Source: CAYUHK01 sp964475165 (GTDB lineage Bacteria > Verrucomicrobiota > Kiritimatiellia > JAAZAB01). Taken from it: DNA of 64,000 bases. Positions 43,380-52,006 of this stretch are shown one piece after another (within the stretch, counting starts at the first letter, position 1; every line of letters begins with the position of its first letter). The notes below the pieces were generated by a model. That model saw only the letters and a list, made by a program, of their open reading frames with translations. It was not told the origin of the DNA and ran no database searches. A program made the translations under genes and the position numbers. The stretch is from assembly GCA_964475165.1 (NCBI GenBank), contig CAYYVN010000001.1:144339-208338 (forward strand), given 5' to 3'.

Positions 43380-45098
43380 ATGGAGCCCACATTGCCAGCG
43401 ACTGCCAATGCCCGCCTGGTTGATTTGCTGCATAAAACCAACCTCTTCACAGAGGATCAAATCGCCAGCCTACTGACCTTCAAGCCGGAGGGCGGACTAT
43501 CCCTGACGCGGCGCGTCGTGGATGAAGGCTTGGCTGAAGAAGAGGCCTTTTTGAGAGCCATCGGCGCGGCCTTGGGCTATCCCTATCAACGCCTCAACGA
43601 GGTGACGGTGGCGGAGGATATCCTCAACCGTTTGCCGGCCAAAGTGGTCTTTCAATATCATGTGATGCCCCTGGCCGTGGAAAACGGTTGCTTGCGCGTG
43701 GCCACCAATGATCCCTTACATAGCGGGCTGTTGGATGCCCTGCGCCTGGTGGCCGGGATGCGCGTACGCCTGGCGCTCAGTCCCGCGGCCGATATCCTCA
43801 AGGCCATCAACCGCTTTTATGGGGTCGGGGCCGATACGCTGGAGCGCATGATTCAGGATAACCGTATCAATATCGAGCCCGAAGAATCCTTGACCAAAGT
43901 GGATATCAGCGAGCTGGATCACGAAGCCTCGATCGTTAAGTTCGTGAATCAGGTTATCTGGGAAGCATCCAAGGATCGCGCCACGGATATTCACTTCGAG
44001 CCTTTGGAGGACGATTTGCGCATCCGCTATCGCGTGGATGGGGTGCTGCACGAAACACCCATGCCGCCGCAACTCAAGCGTTTTCAGGCCGCCATCATCT
44101 CGCGCATCAAGGTCTTGGCCAATATGGATATTGCCGAGAAACGCCTGCCGCAAGATGGCCGCATTGGCCTGGCGATTCGCGGGGAGAATCTGGATATACG
44201 CGTTTCTACGATTCCCACAGTATATGGCGAGAGCGTCAGCCTGCGGTTGCTGGCGCGCAGTGCGGGCATCTTGAGCTTGGAAGGCGTGGGCCTGGACCCC
44301 AAGGATGAAGCCATCATCCGCAAATTGATTCACCGGCCGCATGGTATATTGCTGGTGACCGGTCCCACCGGTTCAGGTAAATCCACCACGCTGTATGCTT
44401 GGCTGCATACCATCAATTCGATCGAGAAACGGATCATCACCATCGAAGATCCCATCGAATACGAGATCACCGGCGTCAACCAAATCCATGTGCGCCCCGA
44501 GATCGGGCTGACCTTTGCTACCGGCCTGCGGCATATTCTGCGCCAGGATCCCAATGTGATCATGGTGGGTGAAATCCGGGATTTTGAAACGGCGGAAATT
44601 GCTATCCGCGCCTCGCTTACCGGCCATCTGGTCTTCAGCACCCTGCACACCAACGATTCGGCGGGGGCCATTACGCGCCTGATAGATATGGGTGTGGAAC
44701 CCTTCTTGGTGGCTTCCTCGGTGGAAGCTATTGTGGCTCAGCGGTTGGTGCGCATGCTGTGCAGTGCCTGTAAGCGTCCCTTGCCGGAGGTCGATACGCT
44801 TTTCTTGCAGGGCGTTAATTTTCCCTTGGAGGCCCTGGGATCCAACCATATCTATGCAGCGGTGGGCTGCGAGAAATGCCGCCAGACAGGCTTTTTGGGT
44901 CGTTCCGGCATCTTTGAAGTGTTGCTTGTGACGGATGCTATTCGCCCCATGATTATTGCCCGTGAATCCGCCAATGCCATCAAGCAAAAGGGCATGGCCG
45001 CCGGCATGCGCACCTTGCGCGATGATGGCTGGGCCAAAGCTCTGAAGGGCGTGACGACCGTTGAGGAGGTGCTGCGGGTTTCCGAGGAGGATGAATAG
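43380..45098 (+). CDS. gspE: Type II secretion ATPase GspE
   Basis: 572 residues. The cytoplasmic hexameric motor of the T2SS. An N-terminal MshEN/GspE-N domain (residues ~10-150) is followed by the RecA-like ATPase with Walker A GPTGSGKSTT, Asp box TIEDPIEY, Walker B VIMVGEIRDFETAEIA, His box STLHTNDSAGA and a C-terminal CxxC pair (CSACKRP and CEKCRQTG) for the zinc found in GspE. It opens a ten-gene secretion operon. Confidence 0.96.
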   Translation: MEPTLPATANARLVDLLHKTNLFTEDQIASLLTFKPEGGLSLTRRVVDEGLAEEEAFLRAIGAALGYPYQRLNEVTVAEDILNRLPAKVVFQYHVMPLAVENGCLRVATNDPLHSGLLDALRLVAGMRVRLALSPAADILKAINRFYGVGADTLERMIQDNRINIEPEESLTKVDISELDHEASIVKFVNQVIWEASKDRATDIHFEPLEDDLRIRYRVDGVLHETPMPPQLKRFQAAIISRIKVLANMDIAEKRLPQDGRIGLAIRGENLDIRVSTIPTVYGESVSLRLLARSAGILSLEGVGLDPKDEAIIRKLIHRPHGILLVTGPTGSGKSTTLYAWLHTINSIEKRIITIEDPIEYEITGVNQIHVRPEIGLTFATGLRHILRQDPNVIMVGEIRDFETAEIAIRASLTGHLVFSTLHTNDSAGAITRLIDMGVEPFLVASSVEAIVAQRLVRMLCSACKRPLPEVDTLFLQGVNFPLEALGSNHIYAAVGCEKCRQTGFLGRSGIFEVLLVTDAIRPMIIARESANAIKQKGMAAGMRTLRDDGWAKALKGVTTVEEVLRVSEEDE

Positions 45099-45126
45099 TT
45101 GTCGCCGGGGCGATGCAGCAAGTGCT

Positions 45127-46371
45127 ATGGCCAGTTTTATCTATACAGCGCGTTCACGCGCGGGTGAGAAAATTTCCGGATCCGTGGAAGCTCCCGACCG
45201 CCACGCGGCCCTCTTGCAGCTTGAGCGTTTGGGATGTGTGCCCATTTCCGTGACGGAAAAGCAAGCGGCGGCCAGCCAATCGCCCTGGCGCACGCTGGCC
45301 TGGCGCGAGCTGCTCTCGCGCCGCCGCCGCCCCAAAATGAGCACGCGCGAGCTGCTGGTTTTTACCAGCGAACTGAGCGATCTCCTGGCTTCCGGCATGA
45401 AGTTGAGCAATGCCTTGAATGCGCTGGCGCGGCGCCGGACAAATTTCGCGGGCGATGCCATCATCAAGAGCCTGCGGGATGAAATCCTGCAGGGATCCAG
45501 CCTGTCGGCCGCCTTGGCCCAATATAAGGAAACTTTTCCCAATCTGTATATCAGCCTGATTCGTTCCGGGGAAGTGGGCGGCAATCAATCGGAGGTGATG
45601 CAGCGCATCGTCAAGCATTACGAGCGCCTTCAGGATGTGAAGGAAAAAGTGATTATGGCCCTGGTCTATCCCATGATCGTCTTGCTGGTGGGGTTCGCCA
45701 CCCTGGTTTTTTCCATGCTCTTCGTGATCCCGCGTTTTGCCCTGATCTTTCAGGATCTGGGCAGCACCCTGCCTCTGCCGACGCGGATCCTCATTGGCCT
45801 CAGTTATGGCATGCTTCATTATGGCTGGCTGATCATCATTGCCCTGGCCATCCTGGCGCTTTTATTATGGCGTTATCTGGATACGCCCGCCGGCCGCCTG
45901 TGGTGGCACGGTCTGCAGCTGAAAATACCGCTGATCCGGGATATCGTTATGGCCCATGCTTTTACCCAGTTTGCGCGGACGCTGGGCATGTTGATCGCCA
46001 ATGGCGTACCGGTTCTCGATGCCTTGGCTATAGGTGAGCGCACCGTGCAGAATGTGATCATCGCGCGAGAAATCCGCAATGCGCGCGAACGCGTCACGGA
46101 TGGCACGACGATCTCCGGGCCGTTGGCGGCCGGCAAGATTTTTCCGCCGATGCTCACTGATATGCTGGCTATCGGCGAGGAAACCGGCGATATGAGCGGC
46201 GCGCTGACGCATATTGCGCGCCGCTATGAAGGGCTCTTGGATCGGAGCGTGAAAATATTCACCACGGTCTTGGAGCCCATCTTGATCGTGCTGATGGCTG
46301 TTTTGGTGGGCTTTGTGGCCATCAGTATTCTGTTGGCTGTTTTCGATTTGACCAGTGGTTTGAATGTGTAA
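45127..46371 (+). CDS. gspF: Type II secretion inner-membrane protein GspF
   Basis: 414 residues from ATG 45127; an upstream in-frame start at 45061 lies within gspE. GspF is the polytopic platform protein that contacts GspE. FIYTARSRAGEKISGSVEAPD is the standard opening, followed by two T2SSF cytoplasmic domains (residues ~80-200 and ~285-400) and three membrane helices, with the GEETGDMSGAL motif near the end of the second domain. Confidence 0.95.
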   Translation: MASFIYTARSRAGEKISGSVEAPDRHAALLQLERLGCVPISVTEKQAAASQSPWRTLAWRELLSRRRRPKMSTRELLVFTSELSDLLASGMKLSNALNALARRRTNFAGDAIIKSLRDEILQGSSLSAALAQYKETFPNLYISLIRSGEVGGNQSEVMQRIVKHYERLQDVKEKVIMALVYPMIVLLVGFATLVFSMLFVIPRFALIFQDLGSTLPLPTRILIGLSYGMLHYGWLIIIALAILALLLWRYLDTPAGRLWWHGLQLKIPLIRDIVMAHAFTQFARTLGMLIANGVPVLDALAIGERTVQNVIIAREIRNARERVTDGTTISGPLAAGKIFPPMLTDMLAIGEETGDMSGALTHIARRYEGLLDRSVKIFTTVLEPILIVLMAVLVGFVAISILLAVFDLTSGLNV

Positions 46372-46395
46372 GGATAGATGGAGAGGGAGGATGGT

Positions 46396-46818
46396 ATGGG
46401 GCAGATACAATGCTTGCAAGGGATGCGCCGCGGATTCGTCGGGCGCACCAGAGGTGGTTTTACGCTGATTGAAGTGCTCTTGGTGGTGGTGATCATCGGT
46501 ATTCTGGCGGCGATTGTCGTGCCGCGTCTGGGCGGTCGTACCAAGGAAGCCCAGATAGCCGCGGCCAAGGCCAGCATTGATGGGATCAGCCTGGCCATCG
46601 ATCAATATGAAGTTGATAACGGATTCTACCCTTCCAGCCTGCAGGCCCTGATCACCAAGGGATCCGAATTGAATTGGAAGGGACCCTATTTGAAAAGGGC
46701 GCAGATTCCCACCGATCCCTGGGGGCGAGAATATATCTATACCGTCAAGGATAATAGCTATGAGATCAAATCGCTCGGTCCGGATGGCGTGGAGGGGACC
46801 GACGATATAACCCATTAA
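46396..46818 (+). CDS. gspG: Major pseudopilin GspG
   Basis: 140 residues from ATG 46396, which has AGAGGGAGG just upstream; an in-frame ATG at 46378 would put that site inside the gene. A charged leader then GGFTLIEVLLVVVIIGILAA is the class-III prepilin signal (Phe +1, Glu +5). The C-terminal region has GFYPSSLQAL, TDPWGREYIY and GPDGVEGTDDI, the calcium-binding GspG hallmark. It forms the body of the pseudopilus. Confidence 0.95.
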   Translation: MGQIQCLQGMRRGFVGRTRGGFTLIEVLLVVVIIGILAAIVVPRLGGRTKEAQIAAAKASIDGISLAIDQYEVDNGFYPSSLQALITKGSELNWKGPYLKRAQIPTDPWGREYIYTVKDNSYEIKSLGPDGVEGTDDITH

Positions 46819-46922
46819 CGCCGGCCCGGCGCCGGGAGCGAGGTGAGCGCGCCATGCAGCAGTTGTCTTCCGGAGAGCGCTCTGCCCCGCGGGGAGCGTC
46901 CTTATCTTTTGTGAGCCTGCTT

Positions 46923-47420
46923 ATGTCTAAACCTGGCCGCCCGCCATTATGCGGTCGGCGCCGCCGCCGCGCTTTTACCCTGGTGGAACTGTTGCTGGTC
47001 ATCGTGCTGGCCGGTATCCTCTTGGGGGTCAGCATGCCCTCGCTGGTGGCTTCGATTCGCGCTCATCGCCTGCGCAGCGCCGCCCGTTCCTTGGTAACCG
47101 TGGCGCGCTATACGCGGAGCATGGCGCTGCTCAAGCAAAGTGATCTAACGCTGTTTTTCAACCTGGATTCCGGACAAATCGATGTGCTTTCTTCCAATGC
47201 ATCCTTGCCGCGCTTTACGCGCGTTATTGATGGCGTGCGGCTCGAATCGGTGACCATTGCCGATGGCCCCCCGATTACGGAGGGCGTCTGCCAGGTGCCC
47301 TATCGACGTAATGGTGTTTGTAAACCCTTTGCTGTTCAGGTGCGGGATAGATATGGAGAGGGCATTCTGGTACGGGTGGATGCTCTCTCCAGCGTGAAAA
47401 CCGTCGAGTCCCGCCGCTGA
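46923..47420 (+). CDS. gspH: Minor pseudopilin GspH
   Basis: 165 residues from ATG 46923 (a longer frame opens at 46854). The prepilin signal RAFTLVELLLVIVLAGILLG follows an Arg-rich leader (GRRRRR). The remainder is a short beta-rich GspH-like domain without strong motifs. It is placed between gspG and gspI as usual for a T2SS minor pseudopilin. Confidence 0.85.
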   Translation: MSKPGRPPLCGRRRRRAFTLVELLLVIVLAGILLGVSMPSLVASIRAHRLRSAARSLVTVARYTRSMALLKQSDLTLFFNLDSGQIDVLSSNASLPRFTRVIDGVRLESVTIADGPPITEGVCQVPYRRNGVCKPFAVQVRDRYGEGILVRVDALSSVKTVESRR

Positions 47421-47447
47421 CCCATTGGAATATCCGAGGAGCCTTGC

Positions 47448-47852
47448 ATGCCTCAATCCAGCCATAGCCAGCCTGCGTCGCGCACGGCTCGCGCTTTTAC
47501 CCTGATAGAGGCTGTGCTGGCCCTGGCTATTTTGGGGATCAGTGTTTTTGTATTGGTCGAATGCACGGCCCGCTGTCTGGCTGTTATCCGCAGCGCCCGT
47601 CATTATCAGACCGCCCGCCAGGTCTTGGATCAGGGCGAGCTGGAATATCCTTTAAGCTGGACCAATGATCTGGAGCATAACCGGGTTGCCGCGGTGACCT
47701 ATCCCAATGGCTATACTTTTGCGCGGGACTTAACCGCCGTGGACGGTGAGGAAAACCTCTTTGTGGTCGTCACGCGCGTGGGCTGGTCGGAATCAGGGCG
47801 GGCCTCTTGGGAAGAGGTCGTCAGCTATCTATACAGCCCTCAAAATGACTAA
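47448..47852 (+). CDS. gspI: Minor pseudopilin GspI-like
   Basis: 134 residues. Prepilin signal RAFTLIEAVLALAILGISVF with Glu at +5. The length matches GspI, part of the pseudopilus tip complex with GspJ and GspK. Assignment as I rests on size and on gene order between H and J, because pseudopilin tails are poorly conserved. Confidence 0.82.
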   Translation: MPQSSHSQPASRTARAFTLIEAVLALAILGISVFVLVECTARCLAVIRSARHYQTARQVLDQGELEYPLSWTNDLEHNRVAAVTYPNGYTFARDLTAVDGEENLFVVVTRVGWSESGRASWEEVVSYLYSPQND

Positions 47853-47882
47853 GCGCCCTGCGGCCGGAGGCATAAGGTGGCA

Positions 47883-48629
47883 ATGTTAATCACAACTAAA
47901 AAGCGAGTGGCCAACGCTGTTCTGCGCCAGGCGCCCTGCTCATCGGCTTTCACGCTGATTGAGGTGCTGGTGGCCATCGTCTTGCTGGTGGCCGCCATGG
48001 CCATTGCTTTCAGCGCCTATTTCGGCGTGACTAAGGCCTGGCAGAGGGGCGTCCTGCTGGCCGATAGCCTTAATCACGGTGATTATCTGATGGAGCAGCT
48101 GGTCAATGGTTTGCGCTGCGCCTATTTTCCACCCTCCTCCACCAACTCCCAGCAGGGCCGCCCCACCGATTATGGGTTTATATTGGAGAAAGCGGGAGGG
48201 GACACAGCCGCCCGCGATACCATTTGCTGGGTTAAGACCGGGTCCGCGCTCTTGAGCCCGGAGGATGCCTTGCGCCATGGCTTGCATCGGGTACTCGTCT
48301 CGCTCGAGGAGGATCAGGAAGGCACGCCGGCGGTGGCCGTGCGTTCCTGGCGGCCCTATGCCAATCCGGACTCTTTTGATCCCTTGCAACAAGCTCCCTT
48401 TTATGTTTTGAACAAGGTGCGCTCTCTGGGCTACCGGGTGGCCACCAACCGCACCGAGCAAGGCTGGGAATGGCAGGAAGACTGGGCCGATGAAGCCACC
48501 AACCATTTACCGGCAGCGGTGGAAATCACTCTGCTTCTGGAGTCCCTCGATGAGCGGGATCAGCCGGTGACCATCCAACGCCTGGTGGAAATTCCGCTGG
48601 CGCCCCTTTCCTGGAGTAAAAAACGATGA
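47883..48629 (+). CDS. gspJ: Minor pseudopilin GspJ-like
   Basis: 248 residues from ATG 47883 (a GTG at 47877 is in frame; GGAGG lies upstream). Prepilin signal SAFTLIEVLVAIVLLVAAMA after a 20-residue leader. Longer than GspI and followed at once by gspK with a four-base overlap, as GspJ normally is. Confidence 0.83.
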   Translation: MLITTKKRVANAVLRQAPCSSAFTLIEVLVAIVLLVAAMAIAFSAYFGVTKAWQRGVLLADSLNHGDYLMEQLVNGLRCAYFPPSSTNSQQGRPTDYGFILEKAGGDTAARDTICWVKTGSALLSPEDALRHGLHRVLVSLEEDQEGTPAVAVRSWRPYANPDSFDPLQQAPFYVLNKVRSLGYRVATNRTEQGWEWQEDWADEATNHLPAAVEITLLLESLDERDQPVTIQRLVEIPLAPLSWSKKR

Positions 48630-49699
48630 GTGCTGTTAGGCGGGCTGATGAGCAAGCGCGGGGCTCGGCCCTGATTGTGGTTTTATGGGTAGTGGGCCTG
48701 CTGGCCATGTTTGTGGCGGCCTTTGCCTTTGATATGCATATCGAAGCGCGCGTGACTTCCGCTTGGCGTAAGAAACTCAAAGCGGAATATCTGGCGCGCG
48801 CGGGCGTGGAGTTGGCGCGCATGGCGCTGGTGGAAACCACCGACTCAGAAATCCGCAATGTGGATGCCGAGATCTATCTCGCCAAGGGTTCGGATCAACA
48901 ATTGCGTTATGCGGCTGTGGCGCTGGCGCATGGCGGTGGCGCGGAGCTGACGCGTACCCTGGGCGCGGGCACCATCAGCGTGGTGGTGCAGCCCGAAAAT
49001 GCGCGCATGAATGTCAACGGCATGATTCAGGTTGATAACCGCGAGGCCACCTATGACGCTTGGGAAATGCTTTTCGAGCATACCGGCGTCCCGCGCGATC
49101 TCTGGGATACCCTAGTGGATTGCGTGCTGGATTGGGTGGATCAAGATGAATTAACCCATCTCAATGGCGCCGAATCGCAATACTATGAAAGCCTGCATCC
49201 GCCTTATCAAGCTAAGAATCGCCCTTTGGAAACAGTGGATGAGCTCCAGCTGGTCAAGGGGTTCAACGAGCCGATCAGCGATGAGGGGCCCTCGGTCTAC
49301 ACGGCGCTGGCCGATTATTTAACCATGTATTCCGAGGATACCAAGGTGAACATCAATGCCGTGCCGCGCGATACTCTCATGGTGGTCTTGAATATCGATG
49401 CGCCCATGGCCGACGAAATCATCGCCGAACGCGATGGCCCGGATGGCCTGCCAGGCACAGAAGATGATCGGCCCTTCAAGGATTTGAATGATCTGCTGAC
49501 GCGGGTGCCGGTGCTGGGGCCAGTGGTGGCCGAACGCCTCAGCTTTGGGGCCGGCGGGCGCTTCAGCATCCAGGCGCGGGGGCGCGTGGACGATGTGGAA
49601 CGTGTGATTTCCTGCGTTGTTCACCTGGATAGCCGGCGGCATATCTCCATCCTGAACTGGCTTGAGGGGCCGCCCGAGGATCACCCGTTAATCCGTTGA
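48626..49699 (+). CDS. gspK: Minor pseudopilin GspK
   Basis: 357 residues. RGSALIVVLWVVGLLAMFVA is the GspK-type signal, which lacks the Glu at +5 found in other pseudopilins. The large globular part contains the SAM-like helical domains (VDCVLDWVDQDELTHLNGAE; KFNINAVP-like VNINAVPRDTLMVVL) and a Ca-binding-like GPDGLPGTEDDR. It caps the pseudopilus tip. Overlaps gspJ by four bases. Confidence 0.92.
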   Translation: MSAVRRADEQARGSALIVVLWVVGLLAMFVAAFAFDMHIEARVTSAWRKKLKAEYLARAGVELARMALVETTDSEIRNVDAEIYLAKGSDQQLRYAAVALAHGGGAELTRTLGAGTISVVVQPENARMNVNGMIQVDNREATYDAWEMLFEHTGVPRDLWDTLVDCVLDWVDQDELTHLNGAESQYYESLHPPYQAKNRPLETVDELQLVKGFNEPISDEGPSVYTALADYLTMYSEDTKVNINAVPRDTLMVVLNIDAPMADEIIAERDGPDGLPGTEDDRPFKDLNDLLTRVPVLGPVVAERLSFGAGGRFSIQARGRVDDVERVISCVVHLDSRRHISILNWLEGPPEDHPLIR

Positions 49700-49724
49700 C
49701 AGCCCCCCTGTGATACGCGACAAT
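49696..49724 (+). promoter_or_regulatory. Internal promoter before gspL
   Basis: TTGACA (49696-49701), exact 17-base spacer, GACAAT (49719-49724), overlapping the gspK stop and 70 bases ahead of the gspL ATG. It could drive gspL-gspM-gspD separately from gspE-K. Confidence 0.65.
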
Positions 49725-49793
49725 GCTGGCCTGCTCGATTCAGGCCGGCGGCCCGGCATGGAACGGCCGCCACGAGTGTTTCCGGGTCCGAAT

Positions 49794-51350
49794 ATGCCAT
49801 CTCAGAAAAACAGCTTCAGGCAGCGAGTTGTAGCGAGCCTGCATTATGGGCGCAGCCATTGGCGGGCCAGAATCCTGATCTTGCAAGGCCAGCTGCAGGC
49901 CTTTTGGCTGGCGCTGCTCAAGGATCTGCGGCGGGGCCACAGGCATCGTGAACCGGTCACCGGCTTGCGTTTGCAGCCGGGTCTCTTGGAATGGACGACC
50001 CTATGCAAGGGAAGAGAGGGCCTGGAAAAACTGGCCACCCAGCAGGAGCGGCTGGTGGTGGAGGAAGCCGCCTGGTCCGACCCAGCCCAGCTGGCCACGC
50101 TCCTCCGCCAGCAATATCCGCAGCTGGGCGGGGCCATGGCCCTGGCTTTTTCCTCCGCCCAGATGTTGATGCGCGTGATCGACCTGCCTTCCACTGAACC
50201 GGCTGAAATGGCCGGCATGATCAAGCTGCAGCTGGATAAGTTTTCGCCCTTTCCCGAGGAGCGCATGGCGTTAGCCTATGAATTGCTGCATCCCACGGCC
50301 AGTGGCGGGCGGGTCTTGGTCGTCACCGTGCCCAAAGCCAAGATCGAGTTTATGGGTGCGGTTTTTCAGAAAGCCGGTTGGGAGCTGCAGCGGGTGGATG
50401 CCGAGGTCTTGGGCTGGTGGCGCTTACTGGTGGATCAGCGCGCCGTGCCTGCCGCCGGCCGTTGCCTCTTGCTGCGCTTGGAGCAGGATGGCGGGCTGCT
50501 GCTCGCCGTGCAAGACGGGCTCTTGCTGGCTTTGAAAGCCCTGACCGCCAGCGCCGGCTTAACGGCCGAAGAGTATGCCGCCGAAATCGCCTATGAGATG
50601 CGGGCCTTTCTGTTGGCTCTGGATTTGGAGCAAGGCGCGCTGCCGCTGCAGAGCCTGCACTTCTGGCATAGCGGCGCCGCGCCGGAGCTGGTGCTAGCTC
50701 GGCTCCGCGCCGAATTGCATTTGGAGATTCAACTGCATCAACTGGAGACCCTCCCGCCTCTGAGCGAAGGCGCGGCGCGGCGCATGCTGAGCCCGCTCTT
50801 CCAGCCCAGCGCGCCGGCTGATCCGGCGGCGCTCGATCTGATTCCGGCCTCCTGGCGCGCCAGCGATCAAGCCAGCCGGATGAAGCGCCGCCTGATAGCC
50901 GCCACGCTCATCATTCTGGTGGGGTGGTTGCTGACGACACTGGCTTTTCTGGGGGGCTATACCTGGAGCCAACAGCGTTTGCAACGCCTCCAGCAACGCC
51001 TGGCGACGGTGCAGAAACCGGCCGAGGAAGTCCGCACCTTACAGCGCTGGGCGCGTTCCTTCGAGCAATGCCTGGATCGTCAACATTCAGCTTTGGAATG
51101 CTTGCGCGAGATCAGCCAGTTGCTGCCCGCGGATGTGAGCCTGACCGCCTTTCAGTTCCGTAAAGGCAAAAATGTTATTCTGCGCGGCGAGGCCTTATCG
51201 GTAAATCCTATTTATGATTTCAAGCAGGCCTTGGATAAATCCAAACTGTTCAAGAAGGTCGACTTGGGCAGCACCCAGCCGAGCCGCCGTAAGGCGGCTA
51301 TGGTGCAGACCTTCCAAATGACGATTCATTTGCCGGAGGAGCAGCCGTGA
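49794..51350 (+). CDS. gspL: Type II secretion assembly protein GspL (PilM/PilN-like)
   Basis: 518 residues from ATG 49794 (in-frame upstream starts lie in the promoter region). The N-terminal ~350 residues are PilM/GspL-like (AMALAFSSAQMLMRVIDLPS and MIKLQLDKFSPFPEERMALAYELL are typical of the actin-like fold); a membrane helix at ~370-392 (LIAATLIILVGWLLTTLAFL) and a periplasmic PilN-like coiled-coil and ferredoxin-fold part follow. In the T2SS GspL anchors GspE to the membrane. Its stop overlaps the next gene. Confidence 0.85.
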   Translation: MPSQKNSFRQRVVASLHYGRSHWRARILILQGQLQAFWLALLKDLRRGHRHREPVTGLRLQPGLLEWTTLCKGREGLEKLATQQERLVVEEAAWSDPAQLATLLRQQYPQLGGAMALAFSSAQMLMRVIDLPSTEPAEMAGMIKLQLDKFSPFPEERMALAYELLHPTASGGRVLVVTVPKAKIEFMGAVFQKAGWELQRVDAEVLGWWRLLVDQRAVPAAGRCLLLRLEQDGGLLLAVQDGLLLALKALTASAGLTAEEYAAEIAYEMRAFLLALDLEQGALPLQSLHFWHSGAAPELVLARLRAELHLEIQLHQLETLPPLSEGAARRMLSPLFQPSAPADPAALDLIPASWRASDQASRMKRRLIAATLIILVGWLLTTLAFLGGYTWSQQRLQRLQQRLATVQKPAEEVRTLQRWARSFEQCLDRQHSALECLREISQLLPADVSLTAFQFRKGKNVILRGEALSVNPIYDFKQALDKSKLFKKVDLGSTQPSRRKAAMVQTFQMTIHLPEEQP

Positions 51351-51937
51351 AAATCACCAGTCGCGAAGCCGTCTTGAGCTGGGTGGTGGGCATGTTGCTC
51401 CTGGGAAGTATCTCCTATTGGGTCGCCGCGCCAAAACTCAAGGTCTGGAAAGAAACTCGCGAAAGCCGCCAGCGCTTGACGGAGCGTATCGCTCTCCTGG
51501 AACGCTTGGTGCAACAACAGGACACTTGGTCGCAGCGCTTGGATGTCTTGAAAACCAAGCTGGTCAGATATGCCGCCGATCAGGATGTCACCGCTGATTA
51601 CCTGAAGATCTTGGAGCGGGTGGCGCAGGATAGCTTGCTTAATCTGGAACAGCGCCGGCCGCAAAGCGAGAAACGCCATGGCGACCTCTACCGCCTGGCC
51701 ATTGACTGCACCTGGGAGGGTAAGCTGGAGAGCCTGGTGCGTTTTCTCTATGCCCTGGATCAGGAGGAAGTGGCCATGGATGTGGAGGAATTGACGGTAT
51801 CCCTGGTGCCCAGCGGTCAGGGACGTATGAAAGGCACTTTCACCCTGATGTGTATTTATGGCCGTGCCGCCATGCCGGCAACGCCTGCGGCCGCGGCCGC
51901 CGTTCCACCACCCAGCCCGCCCTCAGTCGCCGAATGA
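51347..51937 (+). CDS. gspM: GspM/PilO-like type II secretion protein
   Basis: 196 residues from a GTG at 51347 overlapping the gspL stop (GTGA). An N-terminal membrane helix (~8-26) precedes a coiled coil (~30-70) and a ferredoxin-like periplasmic domain, the layout of GspM/PilO, which pairs with GspL. The C-terminal Ala/Pro tail (TPAAAAAVPPPSPPSVAE) is low complexity. Assigned mainly from architecture and position. Confidence 0.78.
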   Translation: MKITSREAVLSWVVGMLLLGSISYWVAAPKLKVWKETRESRQRLTERIALLERLVQQQDTWSQRLDVLKTKLVRYAADQDVTADYLKILERVAQDSLLNLEQRRPQSEKRHGDLYRLAIDCTWEGKLESLVRFLYALDQEEVAMDVEELTVSLVPSGQGRMKGTFTLMCIYGRAAMPATPAAAAAVPPPSPPSVAE

Positions 51938-52006
51938 AGCATTGCCTTGCGCTATGGTTTATGGAACAATGCTGACGCGAGGATGGGCAATCGTGAGGCC
52001 AAGTTT

